Source of the DNA: Tolypeutes matacus
Taxonomy: Eukaryota > Chordata > Mammalia > Cingulata > Chlamyphoridae
Length of the DNA: 64,000 nucleotides
NCBI GenBank assembly: GCA_026826555.1
Contig: JAKSZT010054566.1
Location: 204,736-268,735 of the forward strand
Reading direction: 5' to 3'
Part shown: piece by piece, positions 34,802 through 46,971 of the stretch
How positions within the stretch are numbered: position 1 is the first letter of the stretch
Layout of the letters: every line of letters begins with the position of its first letter
Position numbers and translations under genes: made by a program
Notes under the pieces: generated by a model
Told to the model about the DNA's origin: nothing
The model's input: the letters and a program-made list of their open reading frames with translations, nothing else
The model's database searches: none

Positions 34802-35302
34802 CGCAGGCCACGAATTGTCTCCAAGGATGCATGGGGAGGCCGTGCCACTGGCACTGCTGGGCGTAGCTCCCCAGTGCCGCACATAGGATCTCCAGTGAGC
34901 CCCCCGTGGCTCACAGTTCTCCACGTGGACTTGGGCCTTGGCGGGCTCTTCACAGGTCTGGAAGGCCTGGGACCGGTACCGGCCCTCCCTGTGGAGGGGG
35001 CACAGGGGGCGGGGCCCGTGATGGAGCAGTGGGCCCGGGAGCCCAGCGCCTTCCAGCTTTGTACCAAGGCCTCGGCATCAGACAGCAGGGAGGAACCGGG
35101 GCCATGGAAGTCATCCTGGGGGTCCCCGTTGAAGTCTCTGGCCAGGCCACAGAGGGCCCCAGTGTAGGTCTCAGTCACTGTGACAGACACGTGGTGGTGC
35201 CAGTCGTAGGAGACCAGAAGGCCAGCATCAGTCTGCAGCACCACTCCAGAGCTGCTGAAGTGGACGTGCACAAGGGGGCAGGTGGGCCTGCGTCCTGGTC
35301 CC
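34802..35302 (-). pseudogene. VWD-gene exon: VWD second half + C8, multiply frameshifted
   Basis: Starts after TGTTTCCAG. One frame reads VVLQTDAGLLVSYDWHHHVSV and ALCGLARDFNGDPQDDFHG, with CGLCGN changed to CGLARD. Another frame gives the C8 part QAFQTCEEPAKAQVHVENC, and a third its end, EILCAALGSYAQQCQWHG and HPWRQFVAC, before the GTGAGT donor. At least three frame changes are needed. It resembles 10351-10866. Confidence 0.8.
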
Positions 35303-35487
35303 CTGGAAACACAGATGGGGCTGGGTCCCTCTCAGCATCCCCCAGGTGGGTCCATGTCTCCCTTGGAACCCTTGAGTTGGGTCTGTGTCCCCTCATCCCT
35401 TCCCCCAGGGCAGGGTCCTGTACCCCTGGGCTTCTAGTCTTAGCCTGTCCTTCCAGGGTACCCATGCCAGCCCCTGCCCCAGCTTAC

Positions 35488-36020
35488 CTGTACCCTCCCA
35501 GGAGTCTGAGCCCCCATCATCACCTTCACCCCATGGACATCCACCTCAGTCCGCCGGGCCCCTGTCATGCTGTCTGTGGGGCTTAGGTACTCATTGTTCA
35601 CCCAGACTGTAAAGTCCGGTGCCCCCGGGCCAGCTTGACAGGTGAGGCTCAGCACGTGGGCTGTGAAGGCTGTGCCGTCGAAGGTGCGGTAATGGGGGTC
35701 CCTCTCTGCACCCCACAGTGCCAGGCCCCAGCTCGCAGGAGGCATACTGCCCCGTCTCCACAACCTTGGGGGCTGCAGTGAGCAGGCTGCCCAGCTGCCC
35801 AGCACTCACACAGCTCGCGGCAGTTGGGGCTCAGCTCCTGCACCCCTAGGGGCAGGACACGGCCCCACCAGGGGCAGCCACAGAGGGCCGGGTGCGTGCA
35901 GGCCCCGCCACTGAACAAGTAGCTGCCTGCGACAGACCAGAGGCACATCCTCGTGGGGACAGCTGGCCCTGCAGACGTCAGCACCCGTCTCTCAGTGGCT
36001 GTTTTCACGGCAGGATGTTT
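35488..36020 (-). pseudogene. VWD-gene exon: TIL + VWC-like + VWD2 first half, with premature stop
   Basis: Starts after GCTCCAG in phase 1 (TSCRENSH) and meets an in-frame TGA at 35992-35994. The same frame then gives VCRASCPHEDVPLVC. A small deletion leads to another frame with SYLFSGGACTHPALCGC and CRELCECW. A further shift near 35710 gives the VWD start RDPHYRTFDGTAF, which has arginine in place of the glycine of GDPHY. The final frame is open to CAG|GTAAGC. Confidence 0.8.
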
Positions 36021-36307
36021 CTGGAGCAAGCAGAAGAGGGAGAGACATCAGCATCAAGCATTTGACTCAAGATCACCCTCTCCCAGGTCAGAGCCATGGT
36101 CAGGGTGATGGCTTCTCAGAGCTCCAGGACAGGGCTGTGTCCCTTCACATCCCCACTCCCCCTAACCTCACCCAGACTAGGACTGTGTCCACCTCACACT
36201 CTAGGACGGGGTCAATTGATTTTGTGCAATGCACAGCTTGTGCAGCTGTACACAGCAGTCTTGGATCTAGCTCCCACCCACCTCCTCACTACCTCCCTCC
36301 AGCTCAC

Positions 36308-36832
36308 CACAGAAGCCAGGACCATGCCAGGTACCCACAGGGAGGTCAATGGCTTGACAGGCCCGGGCAAAGCAGCCTGTGACTGAGAGAGGATCGGCAG
36401 GCTCCCGTTGGCTGCACACAGCTCCTCTACACAGCTGTCCATGAACTGGCCCACGGGGAGTGTCCAGACACAGGCTGCAAAGTGACCCGTCAGCTCTGAG
36501 AGCCGCCCGCAGGCCTCAGGGCCTGCATACCCGGCCCTCAGGTGGACTGGATAGCCTGGCCATTGTGAGCCACAGGGCTCCGTCTCCTGCCAGCTGTCCT
36601 GGAACTGCCCAGGCTCCAGCTGGGGTGTTCCTAGAGGGATCAGGGCCTCAGGCCCACACAGGCCCCTGGTGATGGTGACCTCAGCTTCTGGTACCCTGAG
36701 TTCCAGATGCCCATCCTGGATCCACAGTTCGAGGCCCGTGTCCCTGGCCAGGCGAGTGGCTGGGCCCCATGTGTGGACAGCCAGCCCAGCCTCGGGGATG
36801 GAGAGGGGCAGAGGAATCATTTGCCCATTCAC
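36308..36832 (-). pseudogene. VWD-gene exon: VWD1 second half + C8, frameshifted at the end
   Basis: Starts after CCCCACAG in phase 0 (VNGQMIPLPLSIPEAG). The usual CGLCGNxNGD signature is reduced to TRGLCGPEA. The C8 part is clear (EACGRLSELTGHFAACVW, FMDSCVEELCAANGS). The expected tail, CFARACQAIDLPVGTWHGP, lies in a different frame from about 36365, so one frameshift is present. Ends at TGTG|GTGAGC. Confidence 0.8.
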
Positions 36833-38329
36833 CTGTGGGGAGAGGATACCACACAGGGGTCAGGGGACCTCGACATGAGGTCACTTGTTGGGCGGGAGGG
36901 GGCTTCCAGTGAGGGGTAGAAATGCCTTTGTCAGGAAGAAGGGACAGGTGGGGGCCAGGTCCTGGGTGAAACTTGAGAGGGAAAGTGGACACAGGTGGAG
37001 ACATTTACAGCAGAAAATCTGGGTGAGCTGCCCGAGGGGATGGGTGAAGATGAAGACAACAGGAAGTTGTACTGAGCCCTGGGCGCTGCGGCAGTTAGAG
37101 GGCAGCTGGAGGGGTGGGGGGAACCAGGAGGGCGTGGGGTCCGGGAAGCCAGGGGAGGAAGTGTTTCACAGGGAAGGGGGGTGTCAGGTGCGTCAAAAGT
37201 CGCTGGTGGCCAGGTAGGGTGTGGCCTCGGGACTGGCCACTGGGTTTAGCAACGTGGAGCCCAGCAGGCGCCTTGGCAAAGGGTGGTTTTGGTGGCGTGA
37301 AGTTGAAGCGGGACAGAGCCCTGATGGGAGAGGAGCTGGAGGTAGCGAGTATAGGCAGCTTGTCTGGGGGCTTTTGCTTAAAGGGTCTCTCAGAAAAGGG
37401 CCACAGCTAGCGGTGGAAGCTGGGGCTGAGGGAGAACTCACAGCCTGTTGGAATGTGGGTGAGAAGGATCCAGTAGAAAGGAGTCAGGGTGTGGTGTAGA
37501 CACAGAGCAGTGGTGTTCAAACTTCAGGGGGCGTCAGAATCCCCTGATGGCCTCGTTCAAACACAGACCGCCGGCCCAGCCCCAGAGTTGTGGGGGAGCC
37601 CAAGAATGTGCATTTCGAACAAGTTCTAGGTGCTGCTGGTCCAGGGGCCACACGCTGAACACCACTGAGCACAGGACGCTTTCGGCCATAGCAGCCAGGA
37701 AGGTAGAGGGGCTGGACGCAGACGCAGAGGCCAGGAGCAGGGAGGGCTCCAGGGAGGGCACGGTGATGGGAGCTCATGGATGCTTCCTGCAGCGGTCTCC
37801 CAGGGAAATAAGGCATGAGGTCATGGGTGGAGGGGGAGCGTGGGGGGGGGGAGCTTGGCGGGGGAGGTTTGGTCTGAGGAGAGAGGTGAGGGGGCGAGTG
37901 AGAGGAGCAGGGAATGGCGGTGGGTTGACCCTTCAGGTTTATGTCCCAGTACAAAGCTGCCCTGCATGTGGGAGTGGTTGCAAGTGGAAGGGTGGGCTTC
38001 CTGAGTTAGAGGGAGGGAGGGGCAATGGAGATGAGGGCACAGGCCAGGAGGGGTTGTAGACGGAGCCTGGGGTCCCAGGAGGTGAGGGATGGGGAAAAGG
38101 CGCAGTGTCAATAGAGTGGACGGCCAGTGTGGTTGACCAGTCGCTGGCGTCAAGGAGCCAGAAGGCGGAAGAGGGGAAAGAGGGGAAAGAGGGGGAGGGG
38201 CGAAACTGAGGCCCTGGAGGGAGAACTGCCCCTGACAGGCAGGGAAGCGTCTGGAGGAGAGCCAGGAGGATGATGGAGGACCTGGGAGGCTCCCCCTTGC
38301 CTGTAGGCCTCAGGCGAGCCTGCACGTGA

Positions 38330-38645
38330 TTTGCCATCTGCCCACCGTCTGTCCACCTACCCATCTGCCTCCTGGCCCTCCCCCTGTCTCACCGCCTGTC
38401 CTGTTCCTCCCCATATCATTCTGTCCTTCTGTTTTCCCATCAGCCTGACACTCTCTGTCCATCTGCCCACCCATCCTATCTTCCTGCCCATCTGTCTGAT
38501 TGTCTGTCTAGTTGTCTGCCTCTCAGTGTTTGATGGTCTGTCTGCTTGTCCATCTGCCTGCCTGTCCTTCTTTCTGCCTGTCTGCCGGACCATCTGCCTG
38601 TCCACTTGGTGATCTACCCTCCAGTCTCTTTGACAGTCTCTGTGA
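38330..38645. repeat. imperfect CTGTCTGC-type pyrimidine repeat
   Basis: Diverged array of CATCTGCC, CTGTCTG and TGCCTGTC units of about 8-12 bp in the intron between exons 7 and 8 of the VWD gene. The repeat-derived Cys-Leu-Ser frames are not genes. Confidence 0.8.
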
Positions 38646-38727
38646 CTGATCTGATTGTCATCTGATTGTCCTTTCTGTCCAGGGTGCCCCCACTCTGCCA
38701 TCCAGCTCTGCCCCTGCCCTCACTCAC

Positions 38728-39074
38728 CAGCACGGGCCCTGAGGGGCTTTCAGCTCTCACCACCACGACCTGGCCGTGGGCCACCAGCCAAACGAGGGCC
38801 CCCAGCACCGGGACTCCCCTGAGCAGCTCCACCTCCACATGACGCCAGGAAGCAGCGCCAGGATGAAGTGGCAAGGCTGGAGCCACAGCTGCCGTCCTGA
38901 GAGTGTGTGCAGGTGGCCCTGGGGGCCCAGGCAGCAGGAGGGGCTGAGAGGGGCCCAGAAGCATGGGAAGGGAGCCCTCCAGCCAGCACTGCACCCCGCC
39001 TTCCTGCCCACAGTGGCACCGGTGGCTGCAGGCGTCACTGTTCCAGAAAGAGGCGCCAAAGGGCGGGAACTGGA
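38728..39074 (-). pseudogene. VWD-gene exon 7: VWC-like + VWD1 first half
   Basis: Enters after CTCTGCAG in phase 1 (VQFPPFGASFWNSDACSHRC, then HCGQEGGVQC) and leaves at GTGCTG|GTGAGT in phase 0 (VWLVAHGQVVVV). The middle carries its homology in another frame: GHLHTLSGRQLWLQ and CHFILALL, a degraded GDPHYxTFDG start. The outer frame stays open, so two shifts cancel each other. Confidence 0.72.
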
Positions 39075-39180
39075 CTGCAGAGAGAGTGGGGCTGGGGTGG
39101 GGGTGCCTGGACCCTGGGTCCTGAGGTTGGAGTCTGAAGATGGAACAGGCTGAGGGGAGCAGGGGTCCCCAGCACCTCAC

Positions 39181-39340
39181 CATTGTAGGCACGGCCACTG
39201 GGAACGGCGAAGGCATCCTGGCGGAAGGCCCAGTGCTCTGGGACACCCACGTTGCGGGTGCCTGCCACTTGCAGGATGTCGGGGGTCCTAGAGCCGGGGA
39301 TGGTGAAGTAGTCCTGCCTCCGGCCACTGTCAAAGCCCAC
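39181..39340 (-). pseudogene. VWD-gene exon 6: end of NIDO domain, intact
   Basis: Open from acceptor CCTCAG (VGFDSGRRQDYFTIPGS) through RTPDILQVAGTRNVGVPEHW to donor AATG|GTGAGG. This is the strongly conserved C-terminal NIDO motif (AGFxxG..FF.LPGSRTPxI). The 160-bp length gives the phase needed by exon 7. Confidence 0.85.
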
Positions 39341-39432
39341 CTGAGGTGCGATTTAGGACAAGGTCAGCCAGTCCATCTCCTCACCCTCCGCACGGACTTG
39401 GGACACAGCCTCTGCTGGTTCCCCCCACCCAC

Positions 39433-39565
39433 CTGGGCCGTGAAGCCCCCAGGCCGTGGCGGGGGCTCCCACCATGGCCACACTCGTGGTCCACTGCAGG
39501 TCGGTGTAGAGAGATGGTGGCCAGGAGGCAGCACCCATGGCCAGCACCCCCTGGAAGGTGCCCAC
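39433..39565 (-). pseudogene. VWD-gene exon 5: NIDO middle, off by one base
   Basis: The first part reads VGTFQGVLAMGAASWPPSLY and TDLQWTT, matching TFQxVLAxDG..F.LFxY...QWTT of NIDO domains. The last codons before the donor (GGFTAQ) are in another frame. Length 133 leaves one base too many for the phase-0 acceptor of exon 6. Confidence 0.8.
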
Positions 39566-39724
39566 CTGAGGGGGAGGGTGCAGCCAGGGCCCATCTGGGC
39601 TGCTCCAGGAGCACCCCCCCACCGCGGTCCACTCCCCAGCCGGCACCTGTCCATCCCATCGAGCTGCCTCCTGCTCGGTGCTGCTCCCTCCCTGGTCCCC
39701 TGTCCAAGTCCACTTCGACCGAGC

Positions 39725-40115
39725 TGTCAGCCTCTCACTTGATGTCTGTCTCTCATTTTTTTGTTTCTCTTCATCTGTCTCTTTTGCTGCCTCTCCCTCC
39801 AATCTCTCTTTCTCTCTCTAGGTCTTTATTGTGACTTTCTTGCTTTCCTCTTTTCTTTTTCCTTCTCTGTCTCTCTTTCCATCTGATTCATTCTCATTTC
39901 TCTTTTTTCTTTTTCTCTGCCTCTGTCCCTCTTGCTTGGTGTCTCCCTGTCATTCCTTCTATCTCTCCAATTGTCTTCCTCTCTGCCTCTCACCCCTCTT
40001 CTCTCACTCTATCTCTGCTTCCCTCTCTCTCCATCTGTCACCTTCTCTCCCCCCACCCCATTTTACCTCTCTCTTTCCCTCCCTCCCTCCCTCTCGCTGT
40101 CTCTCCTTCTCCCTC
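39725..40115 (+). repeat. long CT-rich polypyrimidine tract
   Basis: About 390 bp of CTCTCT, TTTCTC, CCCTCC and CTGTCTCT on the plus strand (purine-rich on the transcript), filling most of the intron between NIDO exons 4 and 5. Confidence 0.9.
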
Positions 40116-40219
40116 AAGATGTCTCCCACTTGCCCAGGAATCAAAGCCCCTCTTCCTCAGGGACCAGGTCGGAGAGCCTCACCCTGGGCTAGGCCCTTCT
40201 CCCCATCCCCCTTTCTTAC

Positions 40220-40500
40220 CTGGGGGCCAAGGGCCCCAAAGAAGGGGTTGTGGTCCCAGGTGGCCACAAGGAGGGTGTGTGGGGTGGGAGGGGTGCGGGG
40301 GGAGGCGGCAGCCAACTCCTCGGCCACCAGCCGCAGCAGCTTTGGCTGGCGGCTCTGCCAGTACCACACATGGCCCCACTGGACGTGGAGCCATCTGCCC
40401 AGAATCGAGCCACAAAGGCCTGGCCCATCTCCAGGGGAAATGCCTCAGGTGTGGAAAGGGCCACCAGCTTCCCGAAGTACACCAGCCCATTAGAACAGAC
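40220..40500 (-). pseudogene. VWD-gene exon 4: NIDO domain, frameshifted
   Basis: After CTTCCAG it reads VCSNGLVYFGKLV, TPEAFPLEMG and VARFWADGSTSSG, the NIDO signature NNNGxISF...FP......APFWADV. Near 40367-40370 the frame switches, with an extra TG in GCCATGTGTGG. It continues as WYWQSRQPKLL and LLVATWDHNPFFGALGPQ to CAG|GTAAGA. The length of 281 is two over a multiple of three. Confidence 0.85.
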
Positions 40501-40689
40501 CTGGAAGAGTGGGACAGGGGAGGGCATTAGGTCAGGGGTCAGGGCCCACGGCCCAGAAGGCTAAAGGCTAAAGGTCAAAGGAGGAAGTAGCCCTGGGCAG
40601 GTATTGACTAGATGAGAGTCAGAGGAGGGGTCAGAGAGAAGACAGAGCCCTGGGACCACATGGTCAGGGTCAAGGGTCAGGGCACTTCC

Positions 40690-40838
40690 GTAGGCCCTTC
40701 TGCACGTGACCCCAAAGAGCATGAAGGGCTCCAGCAGCTGCAGCTCCTCAGAGAAGCCATCGTCCTCTCCTGGGAGGTCCTGGTCTCCATGCCCCAGCCC
40801 GTAGGGGTGCAGGAGTGGGGCTGGGGAGGCCCAGGTCA
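40690..40838 (-). pseudogene. VWD-gene exon 3: start of NIDO domain, donor lost
   Basis: Open from CCTCAG in phase 1: PLLHPYGLGHGDQDL, GEDDGFSEELQLLEPFMLFG, CRRAY. This matches the L.PFG...GD....DDGSS.E..L..PF.FFG lead-in of NIDO domains. The exon ends at TAC|GGAAGT, where a GT donor is expected at phase 0, so position +2 is G instead of T. Confidence 0.82.
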
Positions 40839-40976
40839 CTGAGGTTCCTCAGCCTGCCTAGCTCTTTCTTGGACCCCTGGGGCAGGGTCCTGCTCCCCTC
40901 AGGCTCCCAGAGGCCCCTCCTGCCTGCCCCATAATTCTGCCCCCTTGCCAGATCAGGGAGCATTATCCAGCCTCAC

Positions 40977-41015
40977 CTCTGGTCTCCTTGTTCCAAGTCA
41001 CCTGGCTCTGCAGTA
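40977..41015 (-). pseudogene. VWD-gene exon 2: end of leader
   Basis: A 39-bp exon between TACCCTCAG and CCAGAG|GTGAGG. In the phase demanded by exon 3 it reads VLQSQVTWNKETR. A second AG, eight bases inside (CTGCAG), could shorten it. Confidence 0.65.
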
Positions 41016-41095
41016 CTGAGGGTAGAAGGTGTCAGCTAAGGACTAGGTCCACTCCCCACAGCCAAGCCCCCTCCAGAGCCCCAGTTCCCACTCAC

Positions 41096-41122
41096 CCACC
41101 AGCAGCAGCCAGAACACCCCAT
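41096..41122 (-). pseudogene. VWD-gene exon 1: start codon and leader, likely 1-bp loss
   Basis: GGCCACCATGG is a strong Kozak start, and GTGAGT follows the exon. From the ATG the frame reads MGCSGCCWW. The frame that fits exons 2 and 3 reads GVFWLLLV, a hydrophobic leader, and has no ATG. One more G in the run of four after AT would join the two. Confidence 0.65.
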
Positions 41123-41153
41123 GGTGGCCCCAGGTACTGGGTGGTCAGGCTGA

Positions 41154-41159
41154 CTTATA
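41154..41159 (-). promoter_or_regulatory. TATA box of the VWD gene
   Basis: TATAAG on the minus strand, 32 bases upstream of the ATG at 41122. Normal TATA spacing places the start site within about 5 bases of the ATG, implying almost no 5' UTR, unless the start site differs. Confidence 0.55.
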
Positions 41160-41164
41160 TCTGG

Positions 41165-43675
41165 GCAGGGGTGGGGTTAGGGACGGGCCCCTGGCGAGGG
41201 GGCCCTGTAACTCAGCTGCACCAACCCCATTGTTTGTGACTCCAGGGGGCCTAGGAAGCTCCCAGGGATCGGTTAAGGCTGGACCAGGCCTGGGGGTGGG
41301 GGCTGGGGCACAGAGGGAAAGAGGACACAGATGGCTTCCAGGGCTTTCTGTGTGGGGAGGGCTATCACGGGCACCTAGGGCCAAGGAGGAGCTCCCCACC
41401 TCATTAGCAGGGTCGGGCATGAGTCAGGTAACCCACGGATGGGGAAACTAAGGCACTGCTTGGTGGAGGGGCTGTCTGCATGGAAAGTTGCTGGTGCAGG
41501 GTATCTCTCCTTCTATGGACCCTGTCAGTTCTCACCCCTGCAGGTTAAGGATTAACTCACAGCCTCCTGGGGACTGAGTGTGGGCGTGTGGGTAGGGGAA
41601 GCCACTTCCTGTCCCCACTCTTGTCTTTGAAAAGGAGAGGTGAAGCTGAGAGAAGGGCTGGGGGTCTCCTGTGCATTGCTAGGATTGGGGGAGATTCCTG
41701 GGGTCCTCAGGGCAAAAGGTCCTCAGGGTGGGCCATAGGGAGGATAGATGGGCAAACCCTGGCAGAGGGTGGAGATGTCAATGCAGGGAGGTGAACAGGA
41801 GGCAGGCAGCCAAGGGGTCCAGAGCTGGGCACAGGCAGGGAATGTAGTAGAAACTCAGAGTCGGGCATCTGGGAGTTTTATTGGAGAGAGAAGTGACTGG
41901 GGAACTGTCAGGCTGAGGGGCTTGGTATCTGTGCACCTGCGGAGGCTATAGGGCGCTGCCTGGCAGAGGGGCCCAGAGTAGGCAGTGGGGTCTCCATCTT
42001 CAAAGTGAATGTCCCAAAGTTCCCCCAAACCCAAGCCAACCCTTCATATGGTCAAACCAGGCCTTGATCTGCAGGCTGCCCCCACCCCCATCCCCACCAT
42101 GACTGAGTGGTGCCCCTTCTCCCATAGAATCTTTGGGTGAAGGCCTCCCATCTTCAGGTCCAGAGCATCTCCAGTTTCTGGAGACACACACTTCCCAGCA
42201 GAGAGGGGCTGGGAGTGGGGGAATCTCAGCCCCTTCTCCTGAGCTGTCCTGGTCACAGGCCCACTCGCAGCTTTGCCCTTCGGATGTGCCATCTTGGGAA
42301 GAGGACACAGCCCATCTGTAGGGCGGGGAACCCCACAGCCCCTTTCTCCTGGCTTGTATGAAGATTAAACCTGTGATTCCCAAAGTGTGGCACACAGGCT
42401 GCTGGTACACGGACCCCAGGCACACAGAGGCGGGCAATGAAGAAGCACTTGTTATTACTTTAGTAGTATTTGTGAATTGGTACTTGGAAAAAATACACAT
42501 ATACCACCCTCCACATGAAACTCGCAGTTCCACAAATATTAGTGCTAAAGTCCAGGCTACATTGAAAAAAGGAGAAAGACAAAAAGAAAGATGGGGGGCG
42601 GGGAGAATGATGAAGTATGACAACGACCCAGGAGGTACAGATGGTATTTTTTGTAGTCTGTCCCCCATCTGAAGGGCAGGGATTTTTGTCTGTTTTGTCC
42701 CCAATACCTAGACCAGTGCCTGACACATGCCAGGTGCCCAATAAATATTAGCCAGATGAATGAATGGCTAGTAAAAATTAAGAAGGCCAGTCACAAAAGC
42801 CTGAATTCAGGGAAATACTGGAGCAAGTGTGTAAAACTCTCAGTACAGCACCTGGCCCACAGAAATGCTCAAAAATATTTATGGATGTGCTTGTTATTAT
42901 AAGAATTATTATTATTTAGAGTTGCAACGAATAGGCACTCTGGCCCAATGCTGACTAGCTAAGGGTTCAAATCAAGATGTGCTCAAAGCTGAATATCAAC
43001 ATCTTAGAACGAACCTCTGAGATACAAGAGCAACTCTGAAAATGTAGTGAAAAATGATCACTGCCACAATATTAGGCCCAAGTTTAGCCAGTAAATCTCT
43101 CCGTGTGAATACTTCAGTGAGGGATCATTTCTCTACTTTGTTCCTACAGTCAAGAAGCTCTTGTGGCAGTTTTGAAATATGACCCTCAACTTTTTTTTTT
43201 ATTACCCCTGTGCCCTCTAACTAGTCTATTTGTCCAACATTATTTGTTGTTACTCAGACCCAGGCCCACCCTTCTATACTCTCCGCACTCTGGGGGGCTA
43301 GAAGCTTGAAAACCACATTGCCCAGATCTCCATTGCTAGCAGAGGCCCATCACATTCCACCAGTGGGAGACACTTGCATACAGTTAGAAGGCAGCAGTGG
43401 AGGGGTGTCTAGCTCTTGGGTTCCTGCTCAGCAGCAGTGGTGGGGAGTGCGATTTCAGCAGCCCCAGTGGGCATGTGGGAGAGAGTGTGGCCTCGTGTGG
43501 GCCCTGCTTGGTGACAGCGGTGTTCTAGCGGAGTCGTGGCAGGTGCAGGCTTCTTCCTCCTCGTCATCCTGCAGCTACTTATATCTCGATAATAATACTT
43601 TTCCTTTTGCTTCTCCAGCATTTCCAACATTTTTGCAGCCAAATCCTCACTTTTAATTCCCTCTGTCTAAAAATA
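41165..43675. other. intergenic sequence between the VWD gene and the PIGA retrocopy
   Basis: GC-rich unique sequence to about 42.35 kb, then older repeat fragments (CCAGTGCCTGACACATGCC with AATAAATATTAG at 42.71-42.75 kb). Open frames here have no recognisable domain. Confidence 0.5.
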
Positions 43676-43677
43676 TG

Positions 43678-43692
43678 GAAAGGCTTTTCTTT
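43678..43692 (+). repeat. target-site duplication, left copy (PIGA retrocopy)
   Basis: GAAAGGCTTTTCTTT is found again at 46957-46971. The exact right limit is blurred by the adjoining T run. Confidence 0.9.
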
Positions 43693-46956
<3,264 letters not shown>

Positions 46957-46971
46957 GAAAGGCTTTTCTTT

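Larger units (their letters stand above)
8065..41122 (-). pseudogene. decayed NIDO-VWD/C8/TIL repeat gene (alpha-tectorin / IgGFc-binding-protein-like)
   Basis: An ancestral secreted multi-domain glycoprotein. Exons in transcript order (plus coordinates): 41096-41122, 40977-41015, 40690-40838, 40220-40500, 39433-39565, 39181-39340, 38728-39074, 36308-36832, 35488-36020, 34802-35302, 29415-29945, 28090-28564, about 26311-26570, 24999-25415, 21866-22105, 20954-21191, 17829-18385, 10351-10866, 8065-8616. Domain order is leader, NIDO, VWC-like, then repeated VWD-C8-TIL units, as in alpha-tectorin, IgGFc-binding protein and zonadhesin, which assemble extracellular matrices or mucus. No ZP domain or 3' end is seen. 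Nearly every exon has a frameshift, a stop or small deletions, and one splice donor is GG. A few exons remain open. I infer a unitary pseudogene or a gene in late decay. It lies downstream of HPN on the same strand. Exact paralogy cannot be settled by eye. Confidence 0.8.

Noticed and set aside
38331..38701. Cys/Leu/Ser-rich and Asp/Arg/Gln-rich frames
   Set aside because: They arise from the diverged CTGTCTGC-type repeat array.
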